Positions 48,968 to 59,411 of a stretch of 64,000 nt of DNA are shown piece by piece. Origin of the DNA: Heracleum sosnowskyi (taxonomy: Eukaryota > Streptophyta > Magnoliopsida > Apiales > Apiaceae). The notes beneath the pieces were generated by a model. It searched no databases and was not told where the DNA came from. It saw only the letters and a list, made by a program, of their open reading frames with translations. A program made the position numbers and the translations under genes. The stretch spans positions 129,590,757 through 129,654,756 of the forward strand of contig CM061242.1 of the NCBI GenBank assembly GCA_030848705.1. Reading direction: 5' to 3'. Positions within the stretch are counted from its first letter, which is position 1. Each line of letters begins with the position of its first letter.

Positions 48968-49265
48968 TTCATAATAATACTTAAACTGGGATAATGTTTT
49001 AGAATACTTAAAAAACAGATAATTAAATAAGAGTAAGATATGTTCTGCCCCCTGTAATTAAAGTTTTCGAAAATAATGGAGTGGAACATAGATACGTAAA
49101 TCAACAAACTATAGTACATTTATACTTTTGGCAGTTCCAATACTTCTGGTAGCCCATTAAGATGCAAATGTAATCCATTAAGAAATTGATCAACGCAGAA
49201 TTGAATTTTGTGATCTGAAACACTTCTCTTGGCTGTAAATTATGAATTTGTCATGCATAAACTAC

Positions 49266-49546
49266 GGGGGTGTTTGGTTCGTGGTTAATGAGACTGGTTA
49301 GCGGGAATCGGAACCTCAAACCCATGTGTTGATTTTTGGATTAACAATTTGATGATTGGGAATGGAAACTTCATTTCGAGGGAAATCATACCCTACTTCA
49401 CCCTTGGGATATCATATCATACCCATTACCACTAACCTCCATTCCCATACCTCTCATTCCCATTCCAATTATAAATTGAGTTATAAGTTGGGCACACAAA
49501 CACCCACCTTGATAAGTTGGCTTTTATTAGGTTGCCAAACAGGCCC
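49266..49546. mobile_element. MITE-like element, copy in duplication unit 2
   Basis: Same element as 46084-46368 with tips GGGGGTGTTTGG and CCAAACAGGCCC. It has a short internal deletion near 49377 relative to the first copy. Confidence 0.5.
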
Positions 49547-49693
49547 ATAGTAATTCATAATAATACTTAAACTGGGACAATGTTTTAGAATACTTGAAAA
49601 ACAGATAATTAATAAGAGTAAGATATGTTCTGCCCCATGTAATTAAAGTTTTCGAAAATAATGGAGTGGAACATAGTTAAGCACCAACATTCT

Positions 49694-50299
49694 TCAAACC
49701 CTAGCCACAGCTTTGCACACCAAAGGCTTCTCCATCTCCATTGACAGCTTCAAGCACTCTGACAAATCAACACCACGACCTTCAACAACATTGTACCGGT
49801 TAAAGCTTTGGAGCAACTTGGCTAGCCACAGCTGGACAGTGGGTAAGCCCATGGCCTTACCAGGGCACACCCTCCTTCCAGCACCAAAAGGAGCCAACGT
49901 AAGATCAGTACCCACAATTGCCACATCCTCCTCCAAGAACCGTTCAGGCCTGAAAACCTCGGGTTCGGACCAGATTTCATCAGAATGTGTGATGGCCCAC
50001 ATGTTCACAATAGCTGTTGTCCCGGCTGGGATGAAGTGCTCGCCAACATGAGTGTCGTGAATCGCAAGCCTAGCCCAAGAAAGGAGAGGGCCTGGAGGGT
50101 GAACCCTGAGAGTTTCTTTAACAATTGCATTTAGGTAAGGAAGGTTTTGGAGGTCTGAATCAGATATGGTTCGATTTTTGCCCACCACCCTGTCAATTTC
50201 AGATTGAGCTTTAGCTTGAATTTCTGGATGCAGAACCATTCTTGCAAGAATCCACTCCAGTAGGATTGCCACAGTATCAGTACCCCTAAAGATCATTTC
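49694..50299 (-). CDS. CYP78A-type cytochrome P450, second exon
   Basis: A 201-aa open exon ending in TGA at 49694 and starting after the acceptor TATGCAG (50302-50300 region). It holds the I-helix motif FRGTDTVAILLEW, the K-helix ETLR, the PERF motif FRPERF, and the haem-binding FGAGRRVCPGK with the axial Cys. FRGTDTVAILLEW and the phase-0 start EMIFRGTD are characteristic of the plant CYP78A family (known members include KLUH/CYP78A5), which act in organ-size control. Full proteins are about 520 aa, so the first ~310 residues are missing. Exon 1 does not lie within the 300 bp before the Copia element; it is either past the window end, behind a TE-filled intron, or lost. Confidence 0.9.
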   Translation of the reverse strand, partial: EMIFRGTDTVAILLEWILARMVLHPEIQAKAQSEIDRVVGKNRTISDSDLQNLPYLNAIVKETLRVHPPGPLLSWARLAIHDTHVGEHFIPAGTTAIVNMWAITHSDEIWSEPEVFRPERFLEEDVAIVGTDLTLAPFGAGRRVCPGKAMGLPTVQLWLAKLLQSFNRYNVVEGRGVDLSECLKLSMEMEKPLVCKAVARV

Positions 50300-50610
50300 C
50301 TGCATAAAAAAAAGATGAAAATTTTAATATTAATTAAATGTTTTAGTAATAGCCAATTAATATAAAACGGAACGTACATATACAACTGGTGAGAATAAGA
50401 AAAAAGTAACACCAGTCCTTATCACTAAAACAGAAGGAGTGAAAATATTCAGATTCTCCATATCTTTGATTACCCTCAGAATAACTGTTGGCAATGGCAT
50501 ATACTTTCTTATTTTCCTAATTATCAATTTTAAATATCATACTAATTAACGATGAACAGAAAACAAACTCAGTATTAATATATGCATTGCAAAGAGCAAG
50601 AGATTTATTG
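50300..50610 (-). other. Intron sequence of the CYP78A gene up to the Copia insertion
   Basis: AT-rich, begins (minus strand) at the acceptor of the P450 exon. No exon 1 coding sequence found. The Copia LTR starts near 50611. Confidence 0.5.
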
Positions 50611-50829
50611 AAGTATCGTCATGTACAGCTCAGCATTCAAGTTGTTTGCCAGCTCATCCTGCAAGTTGAACATAACTTATAGAAATATAGCTTCCATTCT
50701 AGTAAATCAGTTAGTTAGAATTCTGTTGTAACAAACTCTCTCATTCCCTCCTATTGTCTCTTAGTATAAATGTATGTATAGAACACAAGATCAATACACA
50801 GTTTTACTTCTTCTTTACAGAAAATATCA
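50611..50829 (+). repeat. 5' LTR of the Copia element (start approximate)
   Basis: Ends AAAATATCA directly before the primer-binding site. The start is either TGAAGTATCG (about 50611) or TGTACAGCTC (about 50622), not decided because the second LTR is missing. A TATAAAT box is near 50765. Confidence 0.6.
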
Positions 50830-50841
50830 TGGTATCAGAGC
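50830..50841 (+). other. Primer-binding site of the Copia element (tRNA-Met)
   Basis: TGGTATCAGAGC immediately after the LTR, the usual initiator-Met tRNA complement in plant Copia elements. Confidence 0.9.
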
Positions 50842-51220
50842 TAGCAAAGTTGAAGCTTTAATGGCGCCTTGTTCATCTTCTTGATCTTCTATCAATACAA
50901 AGCCGTTTCGTTCATTTCCTTTCATCACTCTTTCATCAGGTGTTTTCTTATCAATTTTAATCTCTAATCATTTAGATATGCTAATTTTTGATCTGATCTT
51001 GGCGATGTGTATGTATATTACTTGATTACATACATTTTTTTGTTCTTTTTCTTCAAATCTTGTTCGATCTTATTCGATTGTGTTCATATCAGTTCTCTGT
51101 GGTCTAAACAGTTGTGCGTTCTTCTTTGAAAGTTCTTGTCTCTAAAGCCTCTTCTTTGTTTATAGTGATCTTCTTTGTTTTTCATAGTTTCCTACTAAAT
51201 CTGTTACAAATTGTTCTAAG

Positions 51221-52275
51221 ATGTCTACTCAAAACATTCAAAACAATCAAGATTCGTCTAGTATATACTATATTCATCCGTCAGATTCTTCAACTAGTCA
51301 ACTTGTATCTGTGAAATTTAACGGTTCAGGCTTCCATAACTGGAAGCGTTCTATGACGCTGACTCTTTCTGCTAAAAACAAAATAGGTTTTGTCAATGGT
51401 TCTATACCTATACCTTTAACTAGTTCACCTGAGTACAAGCTATGGGAACGTTGCAATGATCTGGTTATTTCGTGGCTTTTGTTCAATCTCGATGAAGTAA
51501 TTGCTAAAAGTGTGTTATTTCTCAAAACTGCACAAGATATTTGGACTGATTTAGAAGAAAGGTATGGATACACTTCTATACCTCAGGTTTATTCTCTGGA
51601 GCAACAGTTACTAGAACTTAATCAAGGCAGTGATTCTATTTCTGAGTTCTTTACTAAGATCAAAACTGTTTGGGACAGTATCAATGATGCTAATCCTCTT
51701 CCTTACTGTACTTGTAATAACTGCACTTGCAACCTTACTCTAAGGGTTCAGCAAAAGCAACAAGAGCAAAGGCTACTTCAGTTTATGATGAAACTTTCTG
51801 AACAATTTGCTGCAGTCAGAGGCAATGTTTTAATGATGCATCCTTTGCCTAGTATTTCTCAAGTGTATAGGTTGTTTGCTCAAGAAGAAAGACACAAGGA
51901 GATTTCACAGTTATCTACACAGACAGATGCTATGGCCTTTTATGCAGAAAGGAAGAAATATGGTTCTTATTCTCAATCAAACTCAAGTGTTACTAATTCT
52001 AGAAATTCCAGTAATGCAGGGCAATTCCAGAGAAGAAATTTCAATTCTAATGGCAGTTCTAACACTGGAAATGGAAGCTCTAATATGTCAAACAAAGGAT
52101 ATGTTAAGCCTCAGTATTTTTGCAATCACTGCAAGATTCCTGGACATAGCATGGAAAGATGTTTTAAGCTTAATGGATATCCACCAGGGTTTCAGCCAAG
52201 AAAACTGGCAGCATTTTCACAACTTAGTCCTGAAGGTTCTCCTGAGGGTATTTCTACTGATTCTAATGAGGGCTC
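51221..52275 (+). pseudogene. Copia gag, 5' part of interrupted gag-pol
   Basis: From the ATG at 51221 (MSTQNIQNNQDSSSIYYIHP) to the insertion point. The gag core has GSGFHNWKRSMTLTLSAKNK and YSLEQQLLELNQGSDSISEF; the CCHC zinc knuckle CX2CX4HX4C is CNHCKIPGHSMERC at about residue 300. The frame is cut by Gypsy element 2; the ORF runs 20 codons into that LTR and stops. The frame on the far side of the insertion is the same, so gag and pol were one ORF. Confidence 0.9.
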
Positions 52276-53707
52276 TGTTACGACCAAACTCAACACGCAA
52301 GTGCACGTGATCTCAAGTAATACAGATAGTAAGTAAGGTTCGTTCCTACAGGGACTCGTTGTATTGTCTAGTTAATTCACTCACCAATGTATGATTATTA
52401 TTCGATGCTAAAACAAATAACAAATTGGATTTTGTTTACCACTAAAATTTTTCTAAAATTTATAACTAATTATCAACTATTCGAACGAAGGGTTATATTG
52501 AATTACTTATGCAAATAAAACATGGAATTTTAACTTCATTAAACAATCCATCTATAGTTTCCAATTCTCTAGCCTTTTCATGTGATTTATTAATACCTGA
52601 TCGAACACACAAAACTGATATAAGCCAACTTTCGTTGCACAAATACCATCCTAAATAATATCCACAATAAAGATAGAAATCACTTAGTCTCCCAATTATG
52701 CTTAGTCCCTATATGTCTATAAAGATTGAAAACATAATGGTTGAAGTACAAGCATTCAATTGATCACATAGTCGTCATAAAACGGTTAGAGTTACGACAC
52801 TAATTACGAATGATATTCTCACGCATAAACCTATGCTAGCATGGCAAGTTCTAAACTCTTAAATCCACTTTCGCTTCAATAAGAATTAACACACAATTAC
52901 AGGAGTTAGCTACTCTCCTATAACGAATTAAAACAACCATGATAGGATATCGCATCAATCACACTATAGGCATCGAGAAAATTCAACAAATAAACTTCAT
53001 GAATAAATTCGCTAAAACCCCATGACAACGAGTTAGTTCATAATCAAACTAATCGTCACCATGGGTTCTAATGTAAACATGATTGAAGAAAACGAATCAA
53101 TATTGGAATAATTATCAAAGGTTCTAAAGAATACACCCAAACCAAGCATCCACAAGCTAGAAAGAATACAAGAATAAATTGAAAACTATCTTCTTCCTTG
53201 CTTCTTCGTGCTTTAAAACTCCGTAGATAATATGTGGTATATGTTACTCCTGTTCTCTAGGGTTTTCTTCTCTTTATATAGGCCTCCAGGTGCAAATAAG
53301 TCGTACGGAATTGTAATTTGACTTCAACTCGAAAAATCAGCAAATCGGGTTCAAAACAGGAAATTTCGTCAGAATGTCTGGCGCTGCCGCGCCACAGTTA
53401 CATAGGAGAGCGGCGCTGCCGCGCCATAGATTTACTGTTCCGTTTTCATGCGGCGCTGTCGCGCCATAGGCAAGCTCAAACACGGCGCTGCCGCGCCGTG
53501 CCTTCTGTCCAGGAAGACGAATTTTTCCATTTTCTTCGTTTTAGCTCCAAATTGCATTCCGATTGCTCCGCTTCATTCCCGTTACACCTGTGATAGATAT
53601 TCCTGCACAATACCCTTAAAAGAGATCAAAAATACCACAACTCGAGTACAAACAATCGTTTTAAGCCATACGGAAACGTTTTAAGTGAATAAAATACCCA
53701 CTTATCA
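52276..53707 (-). repeat. 3' LTR of Gypsy element 2
   Basis: On the minus strand TGATAAGTGGG ... GGTCGTAACA. It carries four copies of the 14-mer GGCGCTGCCGCGCC or one-base variants (53380, 53412, 53452, 53484), a GC-rich foldback in otherwise AT-rich DNA. Confidence 0.95.
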
Positions 53708-53744
53708 CACCCCCAAACTTAAAACGATGCTCGTCCTCGAGCAT
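53708..53744 (-). promoter_or_regulatory. 3' polypurine tract and AGGA hairpin, Gypsy element 2
   Basis: On the minus strand: perfect 7-bp hairpin ATGCTCG-AGGA-CGAGCAT (53744-53727), then CGTTTTAAGTTTGGGGGTG and the LTR. Same loop and same layout as element 1 with a different stem sequence. Confidence 0.8.
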
Positions 53745-53774
53745 AAACAAACAATTTATTACAACTAACTAGTA

Positions 53775-53896
53775 CCACTTCCGTAGGTGATCACGGTTGC
53801 ATTTGGCATATGCAACAAGCCCTTTAAACCCCTAGGCAGCCCTAGTGGACGAGTAAAGTCTCGTGAGGGCCTATAGTGAATGTACCCACAAAATCC
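53775..53896 (-). promoter_or_regulatory. Conserved three-hairpin block, Gypsy element 2
   Basis: Minus-strand hairpins: ACGAG-ACTTTA-CTCGT (53864-53849), CTAGG-GCTG-CCTAG (53845-53832) and GTTGCAT-N7-ATGCAAC (53816-53796). The counterpart in element 1 is 37426-37540; the order and spacing are the same. Confidence 0.65.
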
Positions 53897-55043
53897 ATCT
53901 AACAATGCAACTACAAATGCAACTAACCAAAACCATTCATTAGGCAAACATCTCAAATCATGCAATAACTTCCAAACAGAGCTCGACTAAATTCCCGTAT
54001 ACTAACAATACATGCATAGGAACGTGGTGTGTGATACTCATCAGATATACTCCTAACACTAGATCAAAAATCATACCAATTCTTAGTCAAGGCAATCACA
54101 AGTTTATAAAAAGAATGAACGGTAGACACTTCATAACTTCGATACACCTCCATCATCATTCAGGTTAACCAGGAATTCATGCTTTATTACTACGACACAT
54201 ACTACTATATACAATACACATGCTTATTTAACCGTGCAATGAGTGAGACCCCAAAAGGCTTATACAATAATACCCATGTAACGAGCGTTAGGTTAGCGGA
54301 TCCCAGACCACAAAGGACCTTAGGTCACTAGGCACATTGCCCCCATTGAACTTAATTGCTCGAGTATTAAAGAGCTCACTCGTGGTTAATTTTGCATTTA
54401 ACTATTTACATGACTCTTTTTTTTTTCTTTTCTTTTTTTCTTTTTTTTTCTTTTCCATTTTTTCCTTCTTTTTTTTTCATATATACAATCTGGAATGAGA
54501 ATTCTCATTTCCAACCCTAGACTACTCATATAAATATGAGCCGGCTACTAGCCATTTGACACCTAGCCATAAACAACAAAACAACTAGCATGAAAATCCT
54601 GTTTCCCCCAAACTTATACTTTAGTGCTCTTACGTTATCAAGGGAATAAAGAACATTTTAAATATAACCAGGTAATTAAACCTCAAAACATCCAAACAAG
54701 CATGACCCCCAATCTAGCCCAAAAGCAAACAATGAGTTGTGTAAATGTTTTTGTCCCCATAACAGGCATGTCAATTTCATAGAAACTATAAATCAACCCT
54801 CTATTCATGATTACCACACTCAAATCAACATCTACCTGCCAAACAGAAATAGGTCGTCCTAAGGGATCATGAAAATGCATGCCATGCTCATGCAACTATA
54901 TGAACATAAATATCACAATAAACAGAATGTCCTAAATGCTCTAACTAACATGCAACAAAATGCTCTAAACTAACATGAAATTAACTAACATGCACAAATG
55001 CTCCTAACATGCAATATACCTATTATACAAATGCACCTTTCAT

Positions 55044-55083
55044 CCCTACCCCCAAACTTAAAATTTTCAATGCCCACATTGAA
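55044..55083 (-). promoter_or_regulatory. Internal hairpin/PPT-like module, Gypsy element 2
   Basis: Minus strand: 7-bp hairpin TTCAATG-TGGG-CATTGAA (55083-55066), then TTTAAGTTTGGGGGTAGGG. The truncated pol ORF ends inside this hairpin, so the integrase deletion has one breakpoint just upstream of it. Confidence 0.6.
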
Positions 55084-57817
55084 GGTAAGAATAAAAAGAG
55101 TGCAAGGCATACCATGGTTCAACATCTTTCACACCGAATAGTTGCTCATCCGGAAAAAACTCATTAATAGCCGTATTGTCTTTAGGTGACTTCCCATGAT
55201 CTTCCAATCTAGAGAGATGGTCAGCTACCTGATTCTCCGTCCCCTTTCTGTCCTTGATTTCCACGTCAAATTCTTGCAACAGAAGAACCCAACGAATCAA
55301 CCTTGGCTTAGCATCTTTCTTCGCCAGGAGATAGCGAATAGCAGCATGATCCGTATAAACTGTCACCTTAGTACCAAGCAGATAAGAGCGAAACTTTTCA
55401 AACCCGTAGACAATAGCAAGTAGTTCCTTCTCAGTGGTGGTGTAATTCATCTGAGCATCATTAAGAGTTTTGCTTGCATAATAAATAACATGAAACACCT
55501 TTTCTTTCCTTTGGCCTAGAACGGCTCCAAGCGCAAAATCACTAGCATCGCACATCAAAGCAAATGGTTGGCTCCAATCAGGAGCTGTAATAACTGGAGC
55601 AGAAATTAATTTCTTCTTCAAGATCTCGAATGCATGTAAACAAGACTCATCAAACTTGAACGGAACATCTTTTTCCAAGAGATTGCAAAGTGGCTTAGAA
55701 ATTTTTAAGAAATCCTTTATGAAACGCCTGTAGAACCCCGCATGACCAAGAAAGCTGCGAATACCCTTGACTGAAACAGGGGCAGGAAGGTTCTCAATAG
55801 TCTCCACCTTTGCCTTGTCAACTTCCAAACCTTTACACGAAACCTTGTGTCCCAGAATGACACCTTCTTGTACCATGAAATGGCACTTTTCCCAATTTAG
55901 AACAAGATTTGTCTCCACACAACGCTTTAGAACCAAACTCAAGTTTTCCAAGCACTCATCAAAAGAATCCCCAAAGACTGAGAAATCGTCCATGAATACT
56001 TCCACATTAATTCCAATCATGTCAGAAAAAATGGCCATCATGCATCTCTGAAAAGTAGCTGGTGCTCCACACAACCCGAAAGAAACACGTCTGAAAGCAA
56101 ATGTACCAAATGGACAAGTGAATGTAGTCTTCTCTTGATCCTCGGGTGCTATGCAAATCTGATTGTAACCAGAATACCCATCAAGCAAGCAATAGTACTG
56201 ATGTCCAGCCAATCTGTCGAGCATCTGATCAATGAACGGAAGTGGAAAATGATCTTTTCGAGTAGCCTTGTTCAACTTTCGATAATCCATGCAAATCCTC
56301 CAACCAGTAACTGTTCGCGTAGGAATGAGCTCGTTCTTTTCATTAGTAACCACTGTCATGCCTCCCTTCTTAGGCACGCATTGCACTGGACTCACCCAAG
56401 AACTATCAGAGATCGGATAGATAATGCCTGCATCAAGCCATTTAAGAATTTCCTTCTTCACAACTTCCTTCATAACAGGATTCAGTCTCCTTTGATTATC
56501 AACTGTAGGTTTAGCTCCCTCTTCCAAAGGAATTTTGTGCATGCAGTAAGAAGGACTAATACCCTTGATGTCTGCTATAGTCCACCCAATGGCTGATTTG
56601 AAATCCCTTAAAATTCGCAATAGCTTTTCCTCTTCCATGCCTGAAAGCTTAGATGATATAATAACAGGTAAGGTAGAAGAATCACCAAGATAGGCATACC
56701 TTAGATGTTCAGGCAATGGCTTAAGTTCCAATGTAGGTGCTTCCTCGATAGATGGCTTAAGTCTAACATGAGACTTCTTCAGCTCTGACAACCCCAAAGA
56801 TTCAAACGGCATCTCAAACTTCTTCCATGGAGATGCATTAAGATATTGCAAGTGTTCTCCATCCTCTTCGTTCTCAATCTCCAAGTCATTAGCAAGAACT
56901 CTTTCCAACACATCAGTTTTGATCAAGTGTTGAGTTGCGGAGTTAACCACCTTGTCCACCACATCAATTTTAAAACACACTTCCTCGTCATTTGGAAGCT
57001 TCATTGCATTGAAAACATTAAAGGTGACATTTTGATCGTGCACCCTCATAGTGAGTTCTCCCTTTTGGACATCAATAAGAGTCCGACCTGTAGCCAAGAA
57101 TGGTCGTCCCAAGATGATAGGGATCTTCTTGTCTTCCTCAAAGTCAAGAATAACAAAGTCGGCTGGAAAGATAAACTTGTCGACCTTCACCAAAACATCC
57201 TCAACTATTCCTCGAGGATAAGTAACTGAACGGTCCGCAAGTTGCAGAGTCATAGTAGTTGGCTTTGGTTCTGGAAGACCAAGCTGCATGAAAACTGATA
57301 AGGGCATGAGATTAATACTTGCACCCAAATCACACAAGCATTTGCTGAATGAGAGATCTCCAATAGTACATGGTATGGTAAAGCTTCCAGGGTCCTTCAA
57401 CTTAGGTGGCAACTTTTGTTGCAAGATGGCACTACATTCTTCCGTCAATGCAACTGTCTCTAGCTCCTCAAGTTTCAATTTCTTCGAAAGAATGCCCTTC
57501 ATAAACTTCGCATAGCTCGGCATTTGCTCAAGAGCCTCTGCAAATGGTATGTTAATCTGAAGCTTCTTGAAGACATCCAAGAACTTAGCAAACTGCTTGT
57601 CAAACTTTTGCCTTTGAACTCGTTTTGGGAATGGAGGAGGTGGAAACACCTTTTCTTCTACTACTTTCTGAGAATTATCACTCTTCCCAGTTACATGAGT
57701 CGAGAGAGTAGCATTAGGTACCAAATCAGGAACAGAATCGACCCCAACGTCAAAATTATCTTTTTCTTCCAGAAGGGCCGGCGCTGCCGCGCCGCACATT
57801 CTGATCAGAAAATTCAT
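55067..57817 (-). pseudogene. Pol of Gypsy element 2, truncated before integrase
   Basis: 916 codons. Protease with CDLGASINLMPLS (about residue 163-175), reverse transcriptase with DYRKLNKATRKDHFPLPF and FMDDFSVFG, RNase H with CDASDFALGAVLGQ and TDHAAIRYLL. After DVEPWYA the homology to element 1 stops, and about a dozen unrelated residues lead to a stop. The integrase HHCC and DDE parts are absent. The frame is +1 relative to gag; they overlap by 62 nt next to an A7 run (T7 at 57817-57823 on the plus strand). A single-base slip there would explain the split, since element 1 has gag and pol in one frame. A programmed frameshift is the alternative. Confidence 0.85.
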
Positions 57818-59270
57818 TTTTTTCCTCGGCTGAATTTTCTTCGTTCTGACCTTGTAGAATCTTCCCCGATCGTAAGGTTACTGCCTGGACCTGTTCCTTG
57901 TGATCTTTCTTGCCTGGATTCATCTCTGTGTCACTCGGAAGCGTTCCTGGTTGACAGTTCAACAATGCATTGGCTAGTTGCCCAATCTGATTCTCTAAAG
58001 TTTTCAACGACACCGCCTGACTCTTGTACATCATTCGAAGCTCTTCCAATTCAGACTTCTCAGACTGATTCAATGAATTCCCTTGAGATGGTTGAAATCC
58101 CGGTGGAATGAATGGTTGCCTTGGAGCATAAGGTGGTGGTTGATAGTTCTGATTATATGGCCTTGCATTGAACTGCTGATTTTGTGGTTGCTGAACACCC
58201 CCCTGATTGTTGCTCCAACTGAAATTAGGATGATTCCGATTGTTGGGATGATACACATTAGGTGCTGGTTGCTGAGTTCTCTGAAAGTTACTAACAAACT
58301 GTGCTGATTCAGCTGAGATAGCACACAGATTCGTGTCATGAGCCCCTACACACAATTCACACACCATAGCAACCTGGTTAGTCCCAAGATTAGAAAGGGA
58401 ATCTACCTTCATTGTCAACGCTTTGAGTTGAGCAGCAATAGCAGTAGCTGCATCCAAGTCAAGAACTCCAGCCACTTTAGCAGGTGGCAAGCGTTGAGTA
58501 GGATTCTGAAACTCATTGGCCGCCATCATCTCGATAAGATTATAGGCATCCTCATAGCTTTTTGCCCACAGTGCTCCTCCAGAAGCTGCATCAAGCATAG
58601 GCCTTGACTGAGCTCCCAATCCGTTGTAGAAATTGCTGATTACCATCCAATCCGGCATCCCATGATGAGGACAACGTGCCAATATCTCCTTGTACCTTTC
58701 CCAAGCTTCCCCCAAAGATTCCTGGGGTTGCTGAGCAAACTGAGAAATAGAATTTCTATAAGCTGCTGTCTTCGCCATGGAGAAATACTTCGTCAAGAAC
58801 TTTTGAGCACAGTCTGCCCATGTTTTAATAGAACCTGATGGCATAGAATGTAACCAACTCTTGGCTTTATCCCTAAGAGAGAAGGGAAATAGCCTCAATC
58901 TGATTGCGTCATCTGTAACTCCGTTGAATTTGAAGGTATCACAGATCTCAAGAAAGTCCCTAATATGAGCGTTGGGATCTTCAGCAGGACTACCCCCAAA
59001 CTGAACCGTATTCTGAATCATCTGAATGATGTTTGGCTTAAGCTCGAAATTATTTGCCCCAATAGCTGGACGAACAATGCTGGTATGAATGTCCTCCACT
59101 TTTGGCTGAGAGAATTCACTCAAAGCCTTCGCTGGTTGTGCTTGATCTTCCATATCTTCTTTTGATTCACGATTGTTTTCTACACTGATGTTCTCAAAGT
59201 CAAGTTTCCTTCGTGCTAGTTCTTCTCTTCTTGCTAATTCTTCTCTACGTGCTCAAGCTCGTGTACGCAT
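57756..59270 (-). pseudogene. Gag of Gypsy element 2
   Basis: An ATG at 59270 gives MRTRA and then an in-frame TGA (59255-59253) in an otherwise open Arg/Glu-rich stretch that runs on into the gag frame; a CGA-to-TGA change is likely. The next ATG, at 59153 (MEDQAQPAKALSEF), opens 465 codons with the gag core (RLFPFSLRDKAKSWLHSM; PHHGMPDWMVISNFYNGL) and a zinc-knuckle relic CELCVGAHDTNLC that is one residue short between the second Cys and the His (CX2CX3HX4C). It ends at 57756 in a Gly/Arg tail out of frame with pol. Confidence 0.8.
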
Positions 59271-59387
59271 ACACTCTCAATAAGTACCTGAAATTCACCA
59301 ACAAGAAAATTGGTGAGAAACGTCCTAGTCACCGAACTTTAATGACCACTGATGGTAAATACTGAAACTAAACAAATAAAACCGAAA

Positions 59388-59405
59388 TCCCCGGCAGCGG
59401 CGCCA
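59388..59405 (-). other. Primer-binding site of Gypsy element 2 (tRNA-Asp type)
   Basis: On the minus strand TGGCGCCGCTGCCGGGGA, six bases after the 5' LTR; identical to the site in element 1. Confidence 0.85.
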
Positions 59406-59411
59406 AAAACT

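Larger units (their letters stand above)
45908..49676. repeat. Tandem duplication (about 590 bp units); first copy holds a Helitron
   Basis: Unit 1 is 45908-46375 plus 48968-49090; unit 2 is 49091-49676. Both run from GATACGTAAATCAACAAACT to ATGGAGTGGAACATAG and share a MITE-like core and the flanking CAGTTCCAATACTTCTGGTA. Identity is high by eye (more than 90%). Unit 2 ends 17 bp before the CYP78A stop codon, so the duplicated DNA may derive from that gene's 3' flank. Confidence 0.85.
53708..55066 (-). other. 3' non-coding region of Gypsy element 2
   Basis: No coding sequence between the truncated pol and the 3' LTR. It holds the 3' PPT and hairpin (53708-53744), the conserved three-hairpin block (53775-53896), a long T/C-rich run (54416-54478; purine-rich on the coding strand), and at its far end the internal PPT-like module. 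Confidence 0.75.

Noticed and set aside
53318..53684. ORFs in the LTR of Gypsy element 2, repeated at 60454-60820
   Set aside because: Open frames come from the GC-rich 14-mers; no start or family support.
52931..54895. Short ORFs in the left LTR and 3' region of Gypsy element 2
   Set aside because: Low-complexity or antisense shadows without motifs.
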